From Enterobacteriaceae bacterium UBA2655 (GTDB lineage Bacteria > Pseudomonadota > Gammaproteobacteria > Enterobacterales > Enterobacteriaceae), in assembly GCA_002359495.1 (NCBI GenBank), contig DENB01000078.1:306-12110 (forward strand): a stretch of DNA of 11,805 bases, in the 5' to 3' direction. How positions within the stretch are numbered: the first letter of the stretch is position 1; each line of letters starts with the position of its first letter. The notes under the pieces were generated by a model. That model had not been told where the DNA came from, made no database searches, and saw only the letters and a program-made list of their open reading frames with translations. Positions 7,073 to 11,805 of this stretch are shown here, one piece after another. Both the position numbers and the translations under genes were made by a program.

Positions 7073-7099
7073 GTTAACGTCAATTTAAATTATTGTTAA
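7073..7099 (+). promoter_or_regulatory. Three ArcA-like repeats upstream of fnrS
   Basis: GTTAA (7073-7077), TTTAA (7084-7088) and GTTAA (7095-7099) recur exactly every 11 bp. ArcA sites consist of direct GTTAA-type repeats with that spacing. They lie about 85-110 bp before the FnrS start. ArcA is known to add to FNR activation of fnrS in E. coli. Assignment is from pattern only. Confidence 0.5.
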
Positions 7100-7132
7100 T
7101 AAAGGCGCTTTTCCTGAGAAATAGAAAAAAAG

Positions 7133-7146
7133 CTGATCGAAATCAA
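7133..7146. promoter_or_regulatory. FNR binding site for fnrS
   Basis: CTGATCGAAATCAA differs from the FNR consensus TTGAT-N4-ATCAA only at the first base. Its centre lies about 42 bp before the FnrS 5' end at 7182, the position expected for a class II FNR-activated promoter. No good -35 hexamer is seen, as usual for such promoters; the -10 is a weak CAAACT (7169-7174). Confidence 0.85.
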
Positions 7147-7181
7147 AGTGCAGCCGGCGCGAAACGCGCAAACTCTCTCTC

Positions 7182-7300
7182 GCAGGTGAATGCAACGTCA
7201 AGCGATGGGCGTTGCGCTCCAAATTGTCTTACTTTCTTTTTTGAATTACTGCATAGCACATTGATTCGTACGACGCCGACACTTGTGTCGGCTTTTTTTT
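7182..7300 (+). ncRNA. fnrS: FnrS, FNR-dependent anaerobic small RNA
   Basis: FnrS is a trans-acting, Hfq-dependent RNA made without oxygen that down-regulates mRNAs for aerobic metabolism and oxidative stress proteins. The window reads GCAGGTGAATGCAACGTCAA at its 5' end, identical to E. coli FnrS as I remember it, and most of the 119 bases match. Visible parts are stem 1 (GCAACG 7192-7197 with CGTTGC 7210-7215), an unpaired pyrimidine-rich middle (TCTTACTTTC), and a terminator of GCCGACA (7275-7281) with TGTCGGC (7286-7292) plus eight T. The main differences from E. coli seem to lie in the terminator loop and one or two bases in the linkers. It follows zntB, as in E. coli, with an FNR site and ArcA-like repeats upstream. 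The exact 5' end is inferred from homology. Confidence 0.95.
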
Positions 7301-7306
7301 GTCGGT

Positions 7307-7336
7307 TTGCCAGTGCTGGCGATTCTTTTCTATGCT
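7307..7336 (+). promoter_or_regulatory. Candidate promoter of the proline-rich small ORF
   Basis: TTGCCA (7307-7312), 18 bases, then TATGCT (7331-7336). It begins 7 bases after the FnrS U tract, so the small ORF can be transcribed independently of FnrS. Transcription would start near 7343, giving a leader of about 24 bases. Confidence 0.45.
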
Positions 7337-7366
7337 TAACAGACATTCAATAAAAAGGAGAACGGC

Positions 7367-7504
7367 ATGACAATGATAACCGCAAGCGATCCGATTCCTA
7401 CCGATCCACCGCCGATTCCTGAACCCATTCCACAACCGCAGCCGCAGCCCGATCCGCCGCCGGATACCGTACCGATTGGCGATCCGCCGCCGAACCGCAT
7501 GTAA
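7367..7504 (+). CDS. Proline-rich 45-residue small protein
   Basis: A short ORF of 45 codons preceded by a perfect AAGGAG (7355-7360) 6 bases before the ATG and by a plausible promoter. The product is 18/45 proline, with three DPPP units (13-16, 29-32, 39-42) and PIPEPIPQPQPQP between them. It has six acidic residues, one arginine and no lysine or cysteine. It has no signal peptide or membrane segment, and such a chain is expected to be extended (polyproline-type). Three PPP stretches imply need for elongation factor P. I recall that E. coli has an unstudied proline-rich small protein, YnaL, in this neighbourhood; homology is possible but unverified, so no symbol is given. A second in-frame ATG (7373) is a weaker start. 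The stop codon lies in the poly-A side of the ttcA terminator. Function unknown. Confidence 0.7.
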   Translation: MTMITASDPIPTDPPPIPEPIPQPQPQPDPPPDTVPIGDPPPNRM

Positions 7505-7537
7505 AAAAAGCGCGCTCTGTCTGACAGAGCGCGCTTT
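7503..7537 (-). terminator. Terminator of ttcA, possibly bidirectional
   Basis: GCGCGCTCTGT (7510-7520) pairs with ACAGAGCGCGC (7524-7534) around a 3-base loop. Read leftward from ttcA it is followed by seven U (A run 7503-7509). Read rightward from the small ORF only TTTC follows, so termination there is weaker. The leftward U tract includes part of the small ORF stop codon. Confidence 0.88.
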
Positions 7538-7556
7538 CGCTTTCTGGCTTACGCCA

Positions 7557-8492
7557 TTATTTTATCTGCAATACGTCAAGACGCGCGCTGAGATCGGGCG
7601 TTTCTTCCTCTTCAGCACGCCAGCCCACGGGCTGAACCGGCAGGGTTTCTCGGTCAAAGGCGAGATCGCCGCCGTCAATCACCGCATCGCCGTGGCGAAT
7701 ACCCTTGAAATCGAACAGGTTAACGTCAGCGAGGTGCGACGGCACCACGTTCTGCATGGCGCTGAACATGGTTTCAATTCGACCCGGATAGCGTTTGTCC
7801 CAGTCGCGCAGCATGTCGGCGATAACCTGACGCTGCAGATTCGGCTGCGAGCCGCACAGGTTACAGGGGATAATCGGAAACTGCCGCGCTTCGGCGAAGC
7901 GGATGATGTCTTTTTCCCGGCAGTAGGCCAGCGGACGGATGACGATGTGCTTGCCGTCGTCGCTCATCAGCTTCGGCGGCATGCCTTTCATTTTGCCGCC
8001 GTAGAACATATTCAGGAACAGCGTCTGCAGGATATCGTCGCGGTGATGGCCGAGCGCGATTTTAGTACAGCCGAGTTCGCTGGCGGTGCGGTAGAGAATG
8101 CCGCGACGCAGGCGCGAGCAGAGCGAACAGGTGGTTTTGCCTTCCGGGATCTTCTCTTTAACGATGGAGTAGGTGTCCTCTTCGACGATTTTGTACTCCA
8201 CCCCAAGCGATTCAAGATAATGCGGCAGGATATGTCCTGGAAAGCCCGGCTGTTTTTGATCGAGATTCACCGCCACCAGTGAAAAATTAACCGGCGCGCT
8301 TTGCTGCAGGTTACGCAAAATCTCCAGCAGGGTGTAGCTGTCCTTTCCGCCGGAGAGGCAGACCATGATGCGGTCGCCTTCTTCAATCATATTGAAATCG
8401 GCGATCGCCTCGCCCACGTTGCGACGTAAACGCTTCTGGAGCTTATTAAAGTTGTACTGCTCTTTCTTACTTGTTTCTTGATTTTGCTGCAT
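7557..8492 (-). CDS. ttcA: TtcA, tRNA 2-thiocytidine(32) synthase
   Basis: Cytoplasmic enzyme that thiolates cytidine 32 in the anticodon loop of certain tRNAs, using ATP, a sulfur donor and an oxygen-sensitive [4Fe-4S] cluster. The 311 residues equal the family length. The PP-loop ATP-binding motif SGGKDS is at 47-52. Cluster cysteines are C122 and C125 ([11 protein letters not shown]) and C213 ([13 protein letters not shown]). The adenylation-domain segment [21 protein letters not shown] lies at about 146-166. The start [25 protein letters not shown] is typical for the family; the ribosome binding site is weak (AGG about 9 bases upstream). All key residues are intact. In E. coli dbpA lies between fnrS and ttcA as I recall; here it is absent. 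The gene shares strand with the MgtC-like gene 192 bp upstream. Confidence 0.96.
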   Translation of the reverse strand: MQQNQETSKKEQYNFNKLQKRLRRNVGEAIADFNMIEEGDRIMVCLSGGKDSYTLLEILRNLQQSAPVNFSLVAVNLDQKQPGFPGHILPHYLESLGVEYKIVEEDTYSIVKEKIPEGKTTCSLCSRLRRGILYRTASELGCTKIALGHHRDDILQTLFLNMFYGGKMKGMPPKLMSDDGKHIVIRPLAYCREKDIIRFAEARQFPIIPCNLCGSQPNLQRQVIADMLRDWDKRYPGRIETMFSAMQNVVPSHLADVNLFDFKGIRHGDAVIDGGDLAFDRETLPVQPVGWRAEEEETPDLSARLDVLQIK

Positions 8493-8684
8493 TTTTTATT
8501 GCCTGGCTTAAGGAAGGGAGAGCAGAAGGTCAGTTCGCAACGCTTGCTCTCTGGTTACAGCATGCTGCACCCATTCAGATGCAGGGTATGGTACGGATTG
8601 CGGCGGCGAAAGCCAGCGTCTTTTATAATGAAACTGGCGAGCATGGTGTATAAAGCGCGGAGGGATAATCAGAAGTTCACCGGT
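8493..8684. other. Intergenic region upstream of ttcA
   Basis: 192 bp without a supported gene. On the minus strand a -10-like TATAAA (8623-8628) could serve ttcA, but no matching -35 is evident. I see no terminator after the MgtC-like gene, so part of the ttcA transcription may be read-through. Short plus-strand ORFs here lack ribosome binding sites and family features. Confidence 0.4.
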
Positions 8685-9341
8685 CTATTGTAATTCCAGC
8701 GTTTCCACACCGTTCACTTCCAGCAGCTTTTCATAAAGTTCACTCAGCGTTTTCTTGCGTGACACTGTCACACTAATGCTCATCTCGCATGTCCCTTTCT
8801 CTTCGTCGCGATGGGCGACGGTGATCTGACCGTAGCGAATGTTTTCATGCTGCAAGGCCAGCAACAGCGCCGGCACGCTTTTAGGTTTCAGGGTAACAAC
8901 CAGCGTATGGTGTCGCCCTATCAACCGATGGCTGAGGCGGCGAAAAACTTCCAGCACCGTGAGCGCCAGTACCGTGCCGTAAATACCGATTTCATACATG
9001 CCGCTGCCGATCACCAGACCGATAGAGGCCGTAACCCATAACCCTGCCGCAGTGGTTAATCCTTTAACGATCTGTTTTTGAATGATAATAGTGCCGGCGC
9101 CAAGAAAGCCCATGCCGCTGACGACCTGAGCCGCGATACGGCTGGGATCGAATGAAATATGATCTTTGTCCAGCATATCGGCGAAGCCATATTTCGACAC
9201 CAGCATAAACATGGCGCTGCCAATGGCCACCAGAATATGGGTGCGCAGTCCCGCTTCTTTTGCGTGCAGTTGGCGTTCAAGCCCAATCAATCCGCCCAGA
9301 ATGCCGGCGATAGCGATGCGGATTAGCATATCGATTAACAT
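8685..9341 (-). CDS. MgtC/SapB (YhiD-like) family inner-membrane protein
   Basis: A 218-residue protein with an N-terminal membrane half and a C-terminal soluble half. Hydrophobic segments lie at about 4-20, 35-50, 70-90, 98-114 and 117-133. Family signatures are GGLIGLERQLHAKEAGLRTH (16-35), SKYGFAD, SRIAAQVVSGMGFLGAG (67-83) and GLTTAAGLWVTASIGLVIGSG (94-114). Residues 145-218 resemble the ACT-like domain found in the longer MgtC relatives. It looks closer to E. coli YhiD (215 residues as I recall) than to Salmonella MgtC. MgtC proteins affect survival at low magnesium and inhibit ATP synthase in pathogens; the role of YhiD-type members is unclear, so no function is assigned. The ATG at 9341 has a weak AAGAG about 8 bases upstream and overlaps a possible small upstream ORF. 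A second ATG at 9329 would remove four residues. Confidence 0.85.
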   Translation of the reverse strand: MLIDMLIRIAIAGILGGLIGLERQLHAKEAGLRTHILVAIGSAMFMLVSKYGFADMLDKDHISFDPSRIAAQVVSGMGFLGAGTIIIQKQIVKGLTTAAGLWVTASIGLVIGSGMYEIGIYGTVLALTVLEVFRRLSHRLIGRHHTLVVTLKPKSVPALLLALQHENIRYGQITVAHRDEEKGTCEMSISVTVSRKKTLSELYEKLLEVNGVETLELQ

Positions 9342-9571
9342 AGCGATGCTCTTGTCTGTGATAGCAAATTTTCCTGAATGCGCGTTGAAAACGAGGCGTC
9401 AGAGCCGGGCGATATCCACGTGCTTTGCAGGGTTCTGAACATATTCCGATAAAAGGAGGCGGCAAACAGGATAATTCCGGTTGCAAAGCCATCAACAAAA
9501 TTTTGTAAAAAGCTATGTCTTCCCTCGACCCACTGATAATGCTGGCTTATGCTGGGTCGGCCTTCACCCAT
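9335..9571 (-). CDS. Possible small membrane-protein ORF overlapping the MgtC-like gene
   Basis: An open frame of 78 codons begins at an ATG at 9571 (MGEGRPSISQHYQWVEGRHS) and ends in TAA overlapping the MgtC-like start codon by 7 bases, the arrangement seen in translationally coupled genes. The product has one hydrophobic stretch at about residues 25-43 (NFVDGFATGIILFAASFYR) flanked by charged residues, compatible with a single membrane helix, and a polar tail. I do not recognise it. Against it: the ribosome binding site is poor (CCGGAAAAT before the ATG), codons AGA, ATA, CGA and GGA are frequent, and the first 20 or so bases face the start region of the divergent lipoprotein gene. It may be a real small gene, a leader ORF, or chance. 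Confidence 0.35.
   Translation of the reverse strand: MGEGRPSISQHYQWVEGRHSFLQNFVDGFATGIILFAASFYRNMFRTLQSTWISPGSDASFSTRIQENLLSQTRASLC
9468..9495 (-). promoter_or_regulatory. Candidate promoter of the MgtC-like gene
   Basis: On the minus strand TTGATG (9495-9490), 16 bases, then TATCCT (9473-9468). Transcription would start near 9461, leaving a leader of about 120 bases before the MgtC-like gene. If used, it would initiate inside the small upstream ORF and exclude that ORF from this transcript. The match is moderate. Confidence 0.3.
9526..9559. repeat. Inverted repeat in the divergent region
   Basis: CGACCCA (9526-9532) and TGGGTCG (9553-9559) are exact complements separated by 20 bases, so the centres are 27 bp apart. 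The spacer and right arm also contain ATGCTGG twice (9539 and 9550), 11 bp apart. The region lies between the MgtC-like gene and the lipoprotein gene and may be a two-site operator; no regulator can be named. Confidence 0.35.
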
Positions 9572-9590
9572 ATTTTCCGGAGTCCGACTG

Positions 9591-9863
9591 ATGAAAGTTG
9601 CCACCTTTTTGCTGGCCGGCGCCGCGCTGCTGCTCTCCGCCTGCAGCAGCCACAGCGACAACGAGCCGCCGCAGCAGGCCACCGCCGCGCATATTCAACC
9701 GCAGGTTGTTATGTCCTCCATGGCCGAGTCCAGCTGCGCCAGCGCGGGCGGCACCCTGGCGTTCTCCCGCCAGCTGGACGGCTCGCGCGTCGGCATGTGT
9801 CAGTTGAGCAACGGACGTCGCTGCGACGAGCGTGCGCTGATCGGCGGACGCTGCGCCCGTTAA
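9591..9863 (+). CDS. DUF333-type (YdbJ-like) lipoprotein
   Basis: A 90-residue secreted lipoprotein. Residues 1-17 form a lipoprotein signal peptide with lipobox LSAC and lipidated C18; residue 19 is serine, which by the Lol +2 rule favours the outer membrane. A glutamine/proline-rich linker (24-42) precedes a compact domain with CASAGGTL (49-56), VGMCQLSNGRRCDE (67-80) and a final GGRC. This follows the DUF333 pattern C-x3-GG ... C-x-L-x-x-G ... C-D/E. The mature domain has four cysteines (49, 70, 78, 88), enough for two disulfides. In E. coli a similar lipoprotein, YdbJ, lies near ldhA and hslJ; here the gene is convergent with ldhA. The start at 9591 is chosen because GGAG (9579-9582) is 8 bases upstream and the signal peptide begins there; an in-frame ATG at 9549 adds 14 residues with no sense. 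Function unknown. Confidence 0.85.
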   Translation: MKVATFLLAGAALLLSACSSHSDNEPPQQATAAHIQPQVVMSSMAESSCASAGGTLAFSRQLDGSRVGMCQLSNGRRCDERALIGGRCAR

Positions 9864-9866
9864 GCC

Positions 9867-9886
9867 CGGCGGCCTTTACTCCGCCG
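9867..9886. terminator. Hairpin between lipoprotein gene and ldhA
   Basis: CGGCGG (9867-9872) pairs with CCGCCG (9881-9886) across an 8-base loop. It lies between the convergent stop codons, which are only 12 bp apart, and its loop contains the ldhA stop. No U tract follows on either strand, so it would be a weak bidirectional barrier at best. Confidence 0.35.
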
Positions 9887-10871
9887 TCACCTGATTAGGA
9901 CAAGGCTCGCTTTTAGCCAGCTGGTTTATATTGCTCAGGGTGGTTTCTGAAATCGCCGTCAGGGCTTCGGCGGTAAGAAACGCCTGATGGCCGGTAAACA
10001 GCACGTTATGACAGGCGGAGAGGCGACGGAACACGTCGTCCTGGATCACGTCGTTCGATTTATCTTCAAAAAACAGGTCGCGCTCATTTTCATAAACGTC
10101 CATGCCCAGCGAGCCGATTTTCTGCTGCTTCAGCGCCTCGATGGCGGCCTGGGAATCAATTAAGCCGCCGCGACTGGTGTTAATGATCATGACGCCATCC
10201 TTCATTTGATTGAATGCCCCGGCATTCAGCAAATGGTGATTATCAGGCGTCAGCGGACAGTGCAGAGTAATCACATCCGCCTGATTATACAAGGTATTGA
10301 TATCAACATACTCCGCGCCGATAGACAGCGCCTGCGGATTGGGGTAAGGATCGTAGGCCAGCAGCCGCATGCCGAACCCTTTCAGGATGCGCATCGTCGC
10401 CACGCCGATTTTGCCGGTGCCGATCACCCCGGCGGTTCTGTTATGCATGTTGAATCCGGTCAGGCCTTCCAGCGAAAAATTGGCATCGCGCGTGCGCTGG
10501 TAAGCGCGGTGAATGCGGCGATTCAGCGTCAGCATCAGGCCGACCGCATGTTCCGCCACCGCTTCCGGCGAGTAGGCGGGAACGCGAACCACCTCAATGC
10601 CCAGCGCGGCGGCAGCCTTCAGATCGACATTATTAAAACCGGCGCAGCGCAGGGCGACATACTTCACGCCGTGCGCGGCTAGCTCTTTCAAAACCGCCGC
10701 GCTGCCGTCGTCATTGACGAAAATGCAGACCGCCTCGCAGCCTTGAGCGGTTTTCGCCGTGGCTTCCGTCAGCAAAAAATCAAAAAACAGCAGTTCAAAG
10801 CCATACGCTTCGTTCACCTGCTTCAGATATTTCTGATCGTAATGTTTGGTGCTGTAAACCGCGATTTTCAT
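9876..10871 (-). CDS. ldhA: LdhA, fermentative D-lactate dehydrogenase
   Basis: Cytoplasmic NADH-dependent enzyme that reduces pyruvate to D-lactate during anaerobic mixed-acid fermentation, restoring NAD. The 331 residues (E. coli 329 as I recall) belong to the D-2-hydroxyacid dehydrogenase family. The N-terminal substrate domain begins MKIAVYSTKHYDQKYL. The NAD-binding Rossmann motif is VIGTGKIG (149-156, glycines 151, 153, 156). The catalytic residues are R234 (NTSRGG), E263 (DVYENE) and H295 (TGHQAF). The ATG at 10871 is preceded by AGGAG 8 bases upstream. A longer frame from 10973 would add 34 residues that cover the promoter and leader, so it is rejected. A consensus -10 lies upstream. 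It converges with the lipoprotein gene and diverges from ydbH, the latter order as in E. coli. Confidence 0.97.
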   Translation of the reverse strand: MKIAVYSTKHYDQKYLKQVNEAYGFELLFFDFLLTEATAKTAQGCEAVCIFVNDDGSAAVLKELAAHGVKYVALRCAGFNNVDLKAAAALGIEVVRVPAYSPEAVAEHAVGLMLTLNRRIHRAYQRTRDANFSLEGLTGFNMHNRTAGVIGTGKIGVATMRILKGFGMRLLAYDPYPNPQALSIGAEYVDINTLYNQADVITLHCPLTPDNHHLLNAGAFNQMKDGVMIINTSRGGLIDSQAAIEALKQQKIGSLGMDVYENERDLFFEDKSNDVIQDDVFRRLSACHNVLFTGHQAFLTAEALTAISETTLSNINQLAKSEPCPNQVTAE

Positions 10872-10959
10872 CGTTTGGCTCCTGGAAAAGTCCTGTGGGT
10901 ATGAAAAAAGGATAACGTCTTCTGCCGGGGTTTGCTGCTTATCTGACGGCAAGTGGCCG

Positions 10960-10988
10960 ATTATACTCAACAAACCTTCACCTCAGCG
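10960..10988 (-). promoter_or_regulatory. Probable ldhA promoter
   Basis: A perfect minus-strand TATAAT lies at 10965-10960, about 88 bp before the ldhA start codon. At 17 bp spacing the -35 hexamer would be CGCTGA (10988-10983), a poor match, which suggests dependence on an activator or low basal strength. Transcription would begin near 10953. Confidence 0.5.
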
Positions 10989-11044
10989 GCGTTACATGCC
11001 ATCATCTTTGTCAGGATTCGGTTAAGAAAAGGATAGTCGGTGCC

Positions 11045-11805
11045 ATGAGGCAGGGCCTTCGTCGATTACTGGCTGCAGTGCTGGCGCTGACGCTTTTAGT
11101 GCTGGGCCTGTTGCTGACCGTAACCCAGTGGTTGCCGCGTCTGGCCGGGATCTGGCTGCCGCCGGACACCCATATCGTCCTGACGGAGAGTCCGGGCTGG
11201 CGCAACGGCGGGATCTGGCTGCCGGATGTGCGTTACCGGGTAAAGGATTGCGAGCTGGCGTCGATCAGATCGGCGTCGCTCAGTCGCAAGGCGCAGCGCT
11301 GGCAGCTGCAGGCCGGGCGGGTGGAGCTCAACAGCGACTGCCTGAGCCGGATGCCCGCCAGGAAGCAGGCGGACGCGCCGCGCTCGCTGGCGCAGTGGCA
11401 GGCTATGCTGCCCGGCGCCGATATTCATCTGCAACAACTCGTCATCACGCCCTGGACGCAATATGCGGGCGCCTTCGATTTACAGCTCGATAAGACGCGG
11501 CAGCAGCTGCATTACCGGGGCGACAACCTGAGTCTCAGGGCGGTTTTGCAGGGTCCGCAGCTTAAGATCGAACAGTTAACCGTCACGCATCCCGTTCTGC
11601 CTCAGCCGGTCACGCTCAGCGGCACGCTGGAGCTTCCAGCGCTAATTGACGGCTTGCCGGTCGTCGGCGATCTTCAGGGTGATGTGACGTTGTCACAATA
11701 TCCCGCGCCGCTGATCGTCGCGCTGAGCTGGCGCAACCAGCAGGGAACGCTGCGCATTCAGCCGCAGGGCGACGCGGAGCCGCTGCTCCGCCTGCCGTGG
11801 CGGGC
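11045..11805 (+). CDS. ydbH: YdbH, AsmA-like envelope protein (5' part)
   Basis: The first 253 codons of a long protein (about 880 residues in E. coli as I recall) that run off the window. YdbH belongs with TamB and YhdP to the AsmA-like proteins thought to bridge the periplasm and move phospholipid to the outer membrane. Residues 1-26 are a short basic head and a hydrophobic segment (RRLLAAVLALTLLVLGLLLT), an uncleaved anchor or signal. Family-like stretches follow: WLPRLAGIWLPPDTHIVLTE, LPDVRYRVKDCELASI, and SLAQWQAMLPGADIHLQQL, close to E. coli YdbH from memory. The remainder is amphipathic beta-like sequence, as expected of a hydrophobic groove. The ATG at 11045 is the only plausible start: in-frame codons before it give no ATG, and AAGGA lies 11 bases upstream, a long spacing. 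Its usual partners ynbE and ydbL would lie beyond the edge. Confidence 0.92.
   Translation, partial: MRQGLRRLLAAVLALTLLVLGLLLTVTQWLPRLAGIWLPPDTHIVLTESPGWRNGGIWLPDVRYRVKDCELASIRSASLSRKAQRWQLQAGRVELNSDCLSRMPARKQADAPRSLAQWQAMLPGADIHLQQLVITPWTQYAGAFDLQLDKTRQQLHYRGDNLSLRAVLQGPQLKIEQLTVTHPVLPQPVTLSGTLELPALIDGLPVVGDLQGDVTLSQYPAPLIVALSWRNQQGTLRIQPQGDAEPLLRLPWR

Noticed and set aside
7093..7353. Plus-strand ORF of 86 codons through the FnrS region
   Set aside because: The interval is explained by FnrS and its FNR promoter; the ORF crosses the terminator and lacks a ribosome binding site.
7476..8282. Plus-strand ORF of 268 codons opposite ttcA
   Set aside because: ttcA on the minus strand has the intact PP-loop and cluster cysteines; this is its antisense frame, starting at the terminator.
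10872..10973. 34-residue N-terminal extension of ldhA
   Set aside because: The region holds the TATAAT promoter element and leader; the ribosome binding site and family alignment support the start at 10871.
11008..11037. TTGTCA with GATAGT as a ydbH promoter
   Set aside because: The start of transcription would fall on the ydbH start codon, and the -10 match is poor, so I do not list it as a feature.
11128..11493. Plus-strand ORF of 121 codons inside ydbH
   Set aside because: Out-of-frame shadow of ydbH, whose own frame matches the YdbH family over the whole visible length.

Overview
The window looks like a chromosomal core segment from a gammaproteobacterium of the Enterobacterales. The GC-rich coding sequence, gene order and individual proteins suggest the Erwiniaceae (Pantoea/Mixta/Erwinia-like), but genus is inference. 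All large proteins resemble Escherichia coli relatives as I remember them; no database search was run. I see no phage, insertion sequence, CRISPR array, tRNA or rRNA.

Layout. (1) 1-2224: the 3' end of ycjF (+), then tyrR (+), the aromatic amino acid regulator, with a TyrR-box-like operator in front and a strong intrinsic terminator behind. (2) 2223-2369: a remnant of tpx (-) that keeps only the two ends of the thiol peroxidase gene, with the middle gone. (3) 2508-5960: a compact murein-peptide recycling group. ycjG (+) and mpaA (-) converge and overlap by 26 bp, and mpaA and mppA (+) diverge. MppA binds the murein tripeptide in the periplasm, MpaA cuts the gamma-D-Glu-diaminopimelate bond in the cytoplasm, and YcjG epimerises the released L-Ala-D-Glu. 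(4) 6075-7058: zntB (+), a zinc transporter with a GTG start. (5) 7073-7300: the anaerobic small RNA FnrS, with an FNR site and three ArcA-like repeats on an 11-bp period upstream. (6) 7367-7504: a 45-residue, 40% proline small ORF with its own promoter and ribosome binding site. (7) 7557-9341: ttcA (-), a tRNA thiolation enzyme, and an MgtC/YhiD-family membrane protein (-), possibly preceded by a small overlapping membrane-protein ORF. (8) 9591-9863: a DUF333-type lipoprotein (+). (9) 9876-10871: ldhA (-), fermentative D-lactate dehydrogenase. (10) 11045-11805: the 5' part of ydbH (+), an AsmA-like envelope protein running off the window.

The genes are mostly housekeeping. The more unusual material lies between them: the tpx deletion scar, the regulatory region of FnrS, the proline-rich micro-gene beside it, and the possible small ORF coupled to the MgtC-family gene. 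I found no convincing new multi-gene system.
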